Assembly: GCA_947650285.1 (NCBI GenBank)
Contig: CANTFL010001407.1
Span: forward strand, 310,001-374,000
DNA from: Hyaloperonospora brassicae
Taxonomy: Eukaryota > Oomycota > Peronosporomycetes > Peronosporales > Peronosporaceae
Direction: 5' to 3'
Length of the DNA stretch: 64,000 nt
The position numbers and the translations under genes are program-made. The notes under the pieces are model-generated. The model worked only from the letters and a program-made list of their open reading frames with translations. It did not search any database and was not told the origin of the DNA. Positions 1-9,071 of the stretch are shown here, one piece after another. Position 1 is the stretch's first letter. Each line of letters starts with the position of its first letter.

Positions 1-1109
1 TCGCAACAGCGCTGGACCCACGCCCATTGCCTTTTCTGGCAAATGGTCGTCCATTTCGCTCAGTACTGTTTGGTACTGGGCGTGGAGCACTACACTCGTA
101 TGCGTAGTGTCCTAACTTCTGACATCGATTGCACCTCTGCAATCGCTTGTTGTTTGAAGAGCGAGGTCTCTCGCTCTCAACATAGCAGAGGTTCATTGGT
201 TCTGTACCTCCGAGCTCTTGTCGTCTTGGTGGACGGTAAGCGTTTTAGCTAGCATGAGCCTGTCTCATGCTAAAGTCTTCCTGTTCCGCGGCTGATATCG
301 TTTCTTCAAGCGTATTCAGCTCAAGGTGGAACAGGTGGCTCCTGACGGGCCCTTCTGCGAGCCCTTGCATGAACACCGTTATCAAAGTGTGTTCATGAAC
401 TGGGTTAGCAGTTATACTACTCGCTAGGAGTCGTATATGTTGTGCGTTAGCGTTCACATCACTCTTACCCTGCTTGAATTTCAGGAGCTCTGAACGAGCC
501 CTGGACTCAGCTTGTGGCGGCTCAAACGTTTGTCTGAGCCGGGACTTGAAGTCATCTAGCGACCTAAACACATGGGGGGTCGCTACTCTCGAGCCCCAGG
601 GACCAAGTTTTGGCACGCCCTGCCAAGTGGGTCTGATCAAATGTGAGTTTCATTTGCTCATCTTCGACGCGACTAGCCCTTAAGGCTCTGTCGAGTTCGA
701 CAAACCACAGTAACAGGGAGTCCTCCGGGACTCCACTGTACTTGGAGATGTCAACCTTCATGACCTCGGGACGACGCGCATGTGCCGTCCCGCCCACAGC
801 AGCATGGAATTGCTGCTGTCTCAACAGCTCTGTCTGTTGAGCACCGAGTTATCTCAAATGCTTGGCCTGTTGAGAGCCTTGCTGGTGAAGCAAGGCTACC
901 TTCTCCCAATCGGCGACAAGTTCATTTTGGATGGACTTGGCTATAGCGGCATGCTGTTGGTCTCTGTCTAGAGACTCCAACATGGCGCTAATGGCGAACT
1001 CGCCTACGGTAGAACTCATTCGTTCTACCGCATCCCATTCGATGTCACTCAAATGGGTAAACCCTTCACGCGTGGCGTGAAAGGTCTCTTCATCATCCAA
1101 CATGAACAT
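1..1109 (-). pseudogene. gag: Broken gag of a Ty3/gypsy element
   Basis: The reading frame starts near 1109 and is followed through two lesions. An in-frame TAA at about 849-847 separates the N-terminal part from the capsid-like part starting near 824. A frameshift near 575-610 moves the frame to the ORF ending near 245. The middle contains typical retrotransposon gag features (FKSRLRQTF, then a region rich in small hydrophobic helices). Further on, in another frame, 133-92 encodes CNRCQKLGHYAYEC, a CX2CX4HX4C zinc knuckle for genomic RNA binding. The protein would form the virus-like particle of the element. The lesions mean this copy makes no full-length Gag. Confidence 0.75.
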
Positions 1110-1140
1110 GTTGGATGTTGTGGTCCTTGGAAGGAATACA

Positions 1141-1151
1141 AAGTGCTACCA
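1141..1151 (-). other. Putative tRNA primer-binding site
   Basis: Two bases inside the LTR end, the minus strand reads TGGTAGCACTT. A PBS of an LTR element starts with TGG, complementary to the CCA tail of the priming tRNA. The priming tRNA was not identified. Confidence 0.55.
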
Positions 1152-1153
1152 GG

Positions 1154-1545
1154 TGTAACGGGGCACACCCTTGCGTGAACTTAACGCAAGGGTATCGGTG
1201 CCCCGACAGACGTACACAAGGCAAGCGAGGAAGCGTAGGTAGGGTAAAAGCAGAACTGTTATATTAATATAATTAAGTCTTTTAACTACTGTCTCTTTGT
1301 TTGACTTAACTTAATTATGCTAATATAACTGAGTGTATGGTGAAGTCTCGTCACCACTCATTGCGCGCGTCTTGCGGCGATTGGTGGGTTGATAAAAATC
1401 AAGATATCAACCAATGAACAGACTCTTTGGTCGACCCTTCAATATCACCGCTTCGGTGATATTGTTTAAGGAATATTCAACTTCTTATTCTTTATTGTCA
1501 CTTTTCTTAAAGTGACAATTCCATGTAACGGGCTGCCCCGTTACA
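1154..1545 (-). repeat. 5' LTR (392 bp)
   Basis: The segment begins TGTAACGGGGCA and ends TGCCCCGTTACA, a perfect 12-bp terminal inverted repeat with the TG...CA ends typical of LTRs. It lies directly upstream of the primer site and gag on the minus strand. Inside are an AT-rich stretch near 1260-1325 and a short hairpin (atatcaccgcttcggtgatat, near 1442-1462). Because the partner LTR is outside the window, the ends are inferred from the inverted repeat and context. Confidence 0.75.
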
Positions 1546-3742
1546 CAAAAGCCCCCGTCGTTATCGCTGATAATTACAAGGAGGTTGCAGAACACGTTTG
1601 GGGATAATGTGACAGCGTAATTCTACCAATAAAAGCGGTTTATGGTGGGTGTTATGTTCGATGGGTATCACGACCCTCTATGTCAAACGAAATCAGGTTG
1701 TTCACGAGGGCAAAATTGATACGATAGAGGGATGTATTCGAGATTTTTAACATTCAAGGTATTCAGCATTCGCAATCTTTAGCAAATTGGGAGCGTAGAC
1801 AGCTACACACAACGGCGGACGAGATTCGTCTCATGCAATGTATTGAGTTATATACTATTCCACCAGCTAGAGCATCGCATACAGCCGTGAGTCACGTACC
1901 ACCACCGGATCATTCGACACCGGCGAAACTAACGTGGATTATGATATTCCATACGTCTTGCACATCTTAATTCCGTTCAATCGATTGTCTGAGCCTCTCT
2001 TACAAATTCATTATACCATTTTAAATGATAATATTGCATGTATGAAACTCGTTGCCCAATTGATGTAACGGAGTGAGCCTATTATGATATTAGCATATAC
2101 AAGATACAGTAAAATTAGAATATCACGTTGAATGTTACTCTGATAGTACTAAAAGACACAGTGATATTCTTTCGGTGACCCAACTTTCTATTCCCTAGTC
2201 AGACGGTGACTGCCGGTGCCCTATTACAATATAAGAGGTGGCTTTAGTATTGTAATGTTAGCGAATTGCCGTATAAGTAAAGCCGCAGATTGGCTGAGCC
2301 GTATGGAAAGGGAACAACACGCAGGTGAGCGCGACTCCAATACACCCGTCTCAAGTTAAACACGACCGACTGTCTCGACCTGATTTTTGCAGATCCCCAT
2401 AATTTCGACCGCCTCGAAGATAAGCTCCTTAATTCACGCAATCGTGTCGATATGCATAAATTATTGCGGACTTTTTACTCCAGGGATGCTGCGAGGGTTA
2501 ATTACGTGGTAATGAAACAAATAAAACGTAAGAAGAAAGGGCAGATGATGTTTGTGGATGTAATCTGTCATTACATTCAGAGATCCATTGGATCCGAAGA
2601 GCGAGACCTATCAGAAAAAAACTCGCATTTCAACCCCTGTCATAAGCTCATCTTCAGCTAAGAGTAGTTCATTGTCGTTATTTATTATGTCACAAAGGTC
2701 ATGAACCGTTCCATGCGTGTGTCTTGAGCTCTGCTGTTATCGTCTACACCTACTTGAGATGATCGCTGCTGTTCATCGCATGCCGATATGTTGTGGCAGT
2801 ATCCTAACCTCATCAACATTCGCAGCGCTAGCCAATACAGCTGTAGCGACAGGTCCTTCCAGTCAATCCTTACAACTTGGCTTTTAGCATAAGTCATTTT
2901 ATTCTTCTGTTGCTATTCGTCGTCGGTCAGACCCATCTTCAAAAGAGACACATGTTCATGCGACCACCTTGTTCGATCAGATTACAATTAAAAACTGAGC
3001 CTAACTACTATCGCTAAACACACGAGGTAGCAACATGTATGATTTCATTACATAGCATGTGGTTTCGAATTGACAACAAGTGGCAGATTCATCAGTTAAG
3101 TCTCTTGCTACTATTTAGCACCGACGATCTTCATTTCTTCCGCATTAGTGTATAATACCATTCGTTGTCATCTCTATCGTAAATTGCAGTTTCGTATCGA
3201 TCCATGACGCAATATCACCTAATTTAGTTAAGTGCGTAGCCGTCAATTGCTACATTTTAAAATGTCAGGGTGGATGCCATTCACGTCACACTCGCTGAGT
3301 CTTACCGATCACACAACACTGACCTTGGAATGATCCGAATCACACGCACTGTGATCGTTATCTCTTCTCGGCGTTTATAAAACGCATCGAGAAATCCTTA
3401 GATCGAGCTTGCTTTCTTCTAGTGCCGTCAAAATGAGCGTTAACTATCGATTAAAATACGTGCAAAAGTCTTATTTTGGCTTCTGTATATATTATACTCA
3501 TACGCCGTGACGTTCTAATGCGACGAGTTTGTTGAGCGGTTGATGAGGTAGATTGCCGCGTTCAATATCTCTGCAGACCCCTTTATAGACACGTCCACTA
3601 TATGCAGAATGACCCAATCATTTTCAGTATTCCTGCGGTCCATCCGATCCGCAATAACGGTCTGTGGGGTGTGGGCTGTACGGAATTGTGCGATGAGCAT
3701 CAAGAAGAAGAGAGATGAAGAGCTGAACGTGATATAATTAAG
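1546..3742. other. Intergenic, no gene supported
   Basis: Moderately AT-rich sequence. The only ORFs are short (60-70 codons), resemble nothing I know and show no intron-exon pattern. A stretch at 2268-2660 reads like decayed coding sequence on the plus strand with several stops, but the family cannot be named. Confidence 0.5.
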
Positions 3743-3871
3743 GGGGAAAATGCCCCATTTGATCACGAAAATAAAAAAAATGCCCCAGATAATTGGAAAA
3801 TAAAAAGCGCCCCAGATGAAAATAAAAATATGCCCTAGATAATCACGAAAATAACACCCCACCTCCTAGTA
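3743..3871 (+). repeat. Left arm of fold-back element
   Basis: About four tandem units of the TGCCCCAGATAAT + AAAATAAAAA type. It matches the right arm at 4627-4740 on the opposite strand, including GATAATCACGAAAATAA and the inner edge CCCCACCTCCTAGT. Confidence 0.7.
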
Positions 3872-4186
3872 AACTCATGTTAATGTGGTACACATTAAAC
3901 TACGCGTCCTATATCATTTTCGTTTTTCCATTTTACGGCCGCGACCAACCCCCGCCCTGTTTGGGAAGCCGCGGACAGGGTTCTGCCGCGGGCGTGCTGC
4001 GCTTGCAGCCATCAGTTGCGAGCTTGTCGTGCTTGCAGCCACCATTTGCAGGCGCAGGCGCAAGATATGAGTACGTGAATGTGTCTTTGTATCATCGGTC
4101 GCGGCCGTAAACACAGTCAGTCGGTGCTAATGTTGTTGATATGAATGAAATTTCTTTTGCTATTGTTTGTTTCAGTCGCTATTGTT

Positions 4187-4440
4187 GGTGCTGTTGCTGC
4201 TGCTGTTGATGCTGCTACTGCTGTTATTGATGCTGCTGCTGTTGTTGTTGTAGGTGATGCGGTTGCTGCTGTTGCTTGAGTATTTATTGTTGATGCTGCT
4301 ACTGCTGTTGCTGCTGCTGTTGTTGTTGTAGGTGATGCGGTTGCTGTTGGTGTTGCTCTATAGATGATGCTACTGTTATTGCTACTGATGTTCATACTGC
4401 TGTTGTTGTTGTAGGTGCTGCTGTTGCTTTCAATGTTGTT
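4187..4440 (+). repeat. Imperfect CTG/TTG-rich tandem array
   Basis: Roughly 78-84-bp units containing TGTTGTTGTAGGTGATGCGG recur near 4241, 4319 and, shortened, 4402, embedded in (CTG/TTG)n. The minus strand reads as a Thr/Ala-rich ORF over part of it, which is expected of the repeat and not evidence for a gene. Confidence 0.65.
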
Positions 4441-4626
4441 TTACTTGTGGTATTGCATTTCCTTTCTACTTATTAGTTTTGATACTTAAAAACACATATC
4501 ATATTAATGGACCCCAATTCATCGATTCTTTAGCTCCTATTGATGATTTGATGTCTGCAGACTTCGTCGTGTGCAGGCCTATTTTAGGGAGGAAATGTGC
4601 AATGATGCCTTGAGCGTATTCGTCAA

Positions 4627-4740
4627 ACTAGGACGTGGGGCATTTTTTATTTTCGTGATTATCTGGGGCATTTTTTATTTTTAATTATCTGGGGACATTT
4701 TTTTATTTCCAATTATCTGGGGCATTTTTTTATTTTCCCC
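4627..4740 (-). repeat. Right arm of fold-back element
   Basis: Inverted copy of 3743-3871. Plus strand reads GGGGCATTTTTTATTTTCGT, then three variants of ATTATCTGGGG(A)CATTTTTTT, ending TATTTTCCCC at 4740. Confidence 0.7.
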
Positions 4741-6957
4741 AAAGAACTGCCTTCATAGGTTTTTATTCGTCAAGTTTAAACTATGTAAACCAAAGATTGG
4801 AGAATATTGTCGAGTAAGTTGGGATTGTAACTGACTCAATTTGGTGCCCATGACATGTGACAGGCTCACCGTGTTTGGGCGCAACATAATTTGCCGCTGC
4901 GTTTGTACACCGAATGTAATATGTATCAAATATACAATTCGACAACATTTCTTTCCTGGGCCGATATACACATGATGCGGAAAAGCCGATATTCAGCACG
5001 AAAGAGCATTGGCGGACGTATCGATCAACGTCACCTCGTACTAGTGAATGGCGAGAAGCCTTGATATGTGTGCGTCTAAGAAGATCCTCATAGAAGTAGA
5101 GGTAGAATAACGCACAACTCTTTGAGGGCTGCAAGAATTACGTCTACGACTTGTTCCGTTCTACTTTCGCCTTCTGGCAGCTCGATCGTTTGCTGTGCTC
5201 AAGACCATCACCAGGGTACCTGGTAGCACTCACCTGTTCAAGCTCGATCATTTGCTGCTCATGAGACTATCCATTTTTCACCAGGATGTCCTGGTACAAC
5301 GCACCTACCTGGTCAGTGTCGCTAGTGACAACAGAAGCTTGCTGACTTAAGCTTAGCAGTATTCGCTATTTGCAATCAGACCAAGTACACTTAGCCTTAT
5401 CAGCGAGTGCATTTCTGCTTCTCAACGAACGGAATGTCGAAAGGACCTGGTGTTCATTCTTTCGTCCTGCCTTTGAGATGCTAGAACTTCGATCGTTCCC
5501 AACTCACACGCGACACGGTGGTCGAATAATGCGAACCGTGAAACGCGCAGTCGAAACGTGCTGCGTTAGGACAAGCTAACTACCTCTTCTGGAGAGGTAG
5601 ATCCATCACTGATCAGACCGGTCGCCCAAACTTGATGAGAGTAACGGTCATATGAGATAGCAACTAAATCTGGGTAAACTCACGTCGCATGACTTGTTCG
5701 CGCGTCGAAACGGTCCTTCCCTCCATCACTGTATTTGAAGCATGTCAGGTTTCACCGACTTCCGTTTCCCGGATAGCTCCGATAATCTGTCTCATGATCT
5801 GTGGCTATCCTACACTCAGCAAACTATCACATCAGACGAAGACCTATCTCGCTCGATTCAGCGTTCGTGCTCGATGCAACCTGTCTATGCATGCGATGTG
5901 TGAGTAGCTACCGAATTTGCACGGTCTTCGAGTCAGTTGAGCCCGTTTCCACAACGATGACGAGGCAGTTCCTTTCTATGCCATTGCCGTTCGCAGCTCA
6001 CCCTCACTAGTGTCCTAACGGACACTTGTACACGTCACTTGACTAAGTTGTGCTGTCGCACTCGATGCAGCAAGGTCGTCAGCTATAGTGACGCAAGTCG
6101 CTGCCACTTCACAACCGAAGCTCATGTCAGCTGGCTCGATCACTGCGCGACCTTACAATTGGAAGCTGACATGTGCGCGTATCCAATACAGTCAGTGTCG
6201 GACTCCAAGCAGCTTTTTGGCAAAGACCCCTGCAGTTGCGTTCCCACTTTGTGGCTCTGCCACGACAATAGCCCTGCCACGACAATAACTCTCAACAGCC
6301 TCGACTCTCTGTGTCTATCTTGATCACCAGCGACACCGCTGCGAAAATCGCTGCAATCTCTGCCTAACTGCTACGGCTGACATGCTCCACGCCATGTATT
6401 CCACACACGCACAAGTACACGACAGCGAAATGAAAACAAACGGGTCATCCGCGTCGTTGTGTGCGTTTTCAGCTTCAAGTCAGCTGCTCGTCCTTTCGGC
6501 TCAGCTCTCGGCATGTTGCAGCTCTCCAAAGTGATGCGCATAGCAGTCCGACCCGTCACGAGCGTCTCCTCTCGACACCACGTTTGACCTCTCATAACAA
6601 ATAAACAAACCCACAGAAACAACCAAATGAAACCAAACACCACACGCCGCAAAGTATCGCCCGCTTTCGTCGAAGCGACACAAACGGTCCACCGCTCCTG
6701 GGCCGCAGCCCACCCACCACACGGTTTCACTATACCCAAAACCATCTGCCGCCGCCGCCGCCGCCGCCTTTCTTCCCGACATGCCGACCTCCCCCACCCC
6801 ACTCCCTCAGTTGAGAACTTGCAGCGCCCACAACGCGTCCACTTTCGCCCGCCCGCCCGCCCCCGAGAGACCCACACGAGCGCTTTCTCGACATTGTCGC
6901 GCGCCACTCCCTGCGCCCTCTCGCGCCATCGGTCGGTCGACGGACCGTCGAAGGAAA
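4741..6957. other. Intergenic, partly 5' flank of the RING gene
   Basis: No supported gene. A loose duplication of about 70 bp (AGCTCGATC(G/A)TTTGCTG ... ACCAGG..(A)CCTGGTA) lies at 5180-5320. From about 6620 the sequence becomes GC-rich and includes a (CCG)n run near 6745-6768. This part is probably the promoter and 5' UTR of the RING-CXC gene. Long ORFs on the minus strand over 6371-7755 overlap that gene and are shadows. Confidence 0.5.
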
Positions 6958-8613
6958 ATGGCGCACCAGAAGCGCGAGCACCTGCGCGTGTTGGCCGACG
7001 GCTGGGGACAGCAGACCACCGGCAGCGTCTTTTGCGCCGACTCGAGTCTGCGGTACATTTACGAGAGCGCCAGTGCGTCTGCCTCGTTTGCTTTGTCTGT
7101 CGCGTCGCCAGTGCTCGCCCCAAGCGCCGCCACGAAACGTCGCGACGTGTCGCACGTACTTGTTCCGTCGAAACAGGTGGCGACTTGGAACGGTCCGTCG
7201 GCGACGCTTGGGGCGAGCACTGCTGACGCGCGCGAGAGCCAGTGCGTCAACGACCACCACGTCGCTGTTGCACGTGCGTGCCACGCGATCGCAGAGCAGA
7301 CGCGTGCGAGTCCGCCGTGCGGCTATGAGTGCTCTGTGTGCTTTAGCGCGAACGCCGTCGCGCAGCTCTCGAACTGTGGCCACACGTTCCATCCGCAGTG
7401 TTTTCTGCGATGGTTCCGGTCGACCCCAACGTGTCCGCTGTGTCGTGCACCGGTGGACACGATCGAAGCTGTGGCGTTTGGCCCGCAGCCAACTGAGCTC
7501 GACGCGCTGATGGCCGAAATGGATCCAGACGATGCGCTGTTGGGTCCTGCCGCCGACCAGCTGATGTCGTTCTTTGAGACCGAATTGGATACAGACATGG
7601 AGCTCGTGGCGCTTGAGGCCTTGAGCACAGCGCCTGCGGACTCGATCGAGTTGACGCTGGAGCCAGACGAGGGAATGGTACAGGAGGCGACGCCAATGGA
7701 CATTGACTTGACACGAGAACGTGGTGTGCGCGACTGCTTCGAGGACTCGATGCAACGGATGGACGCGGTAGCAATGCCGCAGCAGTTTCTACCTGCAGCT
7801 TCGACGGTCCCGAACTACTGGAACGTGCTGCATCAAGGCACGACTGTGTCTGCAGTGCCACTTGGAGGAGCTCCTCCGAGGATGGTGCACATTGTCCCCA
7901 AGATGGATGGCAAGACAATACCGGACTCTATGGGTACGAGTGCTGGGACAATGGAGCTGGCGGGCAACAGGCAGGTAAGGTCAGTGTATGACGATCACTA
8001 CCATCATGAGGCTGTTGGTGGTCGTGCTTTGGCATCTGCCGCGACCACTCGTGTTGTCTCGTGTCGGTGTACTGGAGGCTGCAAGAATGGGCGCTGTGCC
8101 TGCGTCAAAGAAGGCGGTATGTGTGGGATCTCGTGTCGGTGCACGTCGTGCAAGAACCCCTACTTGATGGTCAAAGCCGCTGGTGCAGACATTGAGGCAC
8201 TGTTGAAAGACGACTGCTTTATGCACAATGTGTCCAAGACTCGAGATATGGTCCGACGGCTGCAAGAGCCAGTGGTTGTGCCGTGTTGTGCTCGCACGAT
8301 CAAGGTCGTCGAGTGCGTGCAGGGCTACACGTGCGAGGTGTGCACCCAGCGGTACGATTTCTCGTGGTGTACGACCAAACTGCTGGCGAGTGAGCGCACT
8401 CCACGCAATCACTGTGCCATTTGCAGACGATGCTGTGACCATCGCGACGTGCACTGCCATGACTGTGGTCGCTGCTACTTTGCTGGCGTGGTAGCAAGTC
8501 TGCCGTGTCCGTGCAAAGAAGCGCTGGGTCACAAGAAACATCGCGAGGCTATGGCAAAAGACAAGAGTGACGACGCTGAGGAAGAAGCGGAAGGCGAGTG
8601 CTGCATCATGTAG
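6958..8613 (+). CDS. RING-H2 + CXC (tesmin-like) zinc protein with CaaX-like C-terminus
   Basis: Single-exon reading frame of 551 residues from ATG 6958; an in-frame ATG at 6781 would add 59 residues, but these are low-complexity Pro/Arg/Ala and look like translated 5' UTR. Residues 125-162 form a C3H2C3 RING-H2 finger (C125, C128, C140, H142, H145, C148, C159, C162), the fold of E3 ubiquitin ligases. An acidic central region follows. Residues about 369-398 carry one CXC motif ([15 protein letters not shown]...[10 protein letters not shown]) as in tesmin/TSO1 DNA-binding proteins, which usually have two. Residues about 442-517 are a further Cys/His-rich module ([21 protein letters not shown]) that may bind more zinc. 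The last four residues are CCIM, a CaaX-type prenylation signal. The role is inferred: a ubiquitin ligase with DNA-binding or scaffold function, perhaps membrane-tethered. MSL2 also joins RING and CXC, but the rest differs. Confidence 0.85.
   Translation: MAHQKREHLRVLADGWGQQTTGSVFCADSSLRYIYESASASASFALSVASPVLAPSAATKRRDVSHVLVPSKQVATWNGPSATLGASTADARESQCVNDHHVAVARACHAIAEQTRASPPCGYECSVCFSANAVAQLSNCGHTFHPQCFLRWFRSTPTCPLCRAPVDTIEAVAFGPQPTELDALMAEMDPDDALLGPAADQLMSFFETELDTDMELVALEALSTAPADSIELTLEPDEGMVQEATPMDIDLTRERGVRDCFEDSMQRMDAVAMPQQFLPAASTVPNYWNVLHQGTTVSAVPLGGAPPRMVHIVPKMDGKTIPDSMGTSAGTMELAGNRQVRSVYDDHYHHEAVGGRALASAATTRVVSCRCTGGCKNGRCACVKEGGMCGISCRCTSCKNPYLMVKAAGADIEALLKDDCFMHNVSKTRDMVRRLQEPVVVPCCARTIKVVECVQGYTCEVCTQRYDFSWCTTKLLASERTPRNHCAICRRCCDHRDVHCHDCGRCYFAGVVASLPCPCKEALGHKKHREAMAKDKSDDAEEEAEGECCIM
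7101..7230. repeat. Intragenic imperfect palindrome, about 130 bp
   Basis: A perfect 16-bp inverted pair (7111-7126 GTGCTCGCCCCAAGCG and 7205-7220) is extended outward by CGCGTC..CA arms at 7101-7110 and 7221-7230. The sequence between is itself loosely palindromic around 7165 (ACTTGTTCCGTCGAAACAGGT). It lies inside the RING-CXC coding region before the RING finger. Because of the symmetry, both strands encode a similar (A)VLAPS...LGAST peptide. Confidence 0.8.
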
Positions 8614-9071
8614 TTTTGTGGCATTTGTTTCCTGCCAGTGTAGATTATGTAGACGTTGGAATTGGGAACAAGCATTGCGCCGTTGTTCCTTCGCGCCAGA
8701 GCTGGTTTACAGCACTCTTTTGTTGTTGCATAGATGAGAGAAAGAAGCTCTTGCATTTGCCGAGAAATAAGCTGTATAACGAGGAAGCTTAGCGATCTGT
8801 GGACGATGGTGTTGATGTGCACTTCGGTGGATTGTCATCGACTAGAGCACGTACTGTACATCGCAGTAGTGGTTGTCTCATTCATCCTATTAGGTGTACG
8901 GCGTCATGATCATACGCGTTGCGCACAATACCAAAAGTGTGGGAAACATCTCTTGATGTCCTCTTTTGTACATGTCAGCAGTAAATGTGATCTTTAACGG
9001 CAGTTGTACCAAGTGCATCGTAGTCAGATTCTATTCATTGTCAACGCCATTGTTGTTGCTTACCCCTCAAC
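8614..9071. other. Convergent intergenic spacer
   Basis: Spacer of 458 bp between the stops of the RING-CXC gene (+) and exportin-6 (-). It should hold both 3' UTRs. No other structure seen. Confidence 0.6.

Larger units (their letters stand above)
1..1545 (-). mobile_element. 5' part of a Ty3/gypsy LTR retrotransposon, cut by the window edge
   Basis: Read on the minus strand, a complete LTR (1545-1154) is followed by a primer-binding-like site and a gag region with a CCHC zinc knuckle that continues past base 1. Order and orientation are those of the 5' end of an LTR retrotransposon. Protease, reverse transcriptase, integrase and the second LTR would lie to the left of the window. The Ty3/gypsy assignment rests on the gag type and knuckle, not on pol, which is not visible. 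The gag carries a stop and a frameshift, so this copy is not intact. The five bases after the LTR (1546-1550, caaaa) would be one copy of a target duplication; its partner is outside the window. Confidence 0.8.
3743..4740. mobile_element. Non-autonomous fold-back-like element, about 1 kb
   Basis: Two arms in inverted orientation (3743-3871 and 4627-4740) share the outer end GGGGAAAAT...TGCCCC and the inner end CCCCAC(C/G)TCCTAGT. Each arm is a small array of about 32-bp units alternating TGCCCCAGATAAT with AAAATAAAAA tracts. The interior has no transposase, only a GC-rich segment (3940-4110) and a CTG/TTG-rich array. No convincing target-site duplication is visible (left flank tataattaa, right flank aaagaactg). 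The arm array is like fold-back elements; the transposase family that moves it is unknown. Confidence 0.6.

Noticed and set aside
4117..4395. Thr/Ala-rich minus-strand ORF
   Set aside because: Product of the CTG/TTG array inside the fold-back element; no start context, domain or flanking exon.
6371..7755. Long minus-strand ORFs (250 and 341 codons) over the RING-CXC gene
   Set aside because: They are antisense to a gene with clear zinc motifs, are rich in Arg/Cys/Trp, lack domains, and arise from the GC-rich codon use of the real gene.
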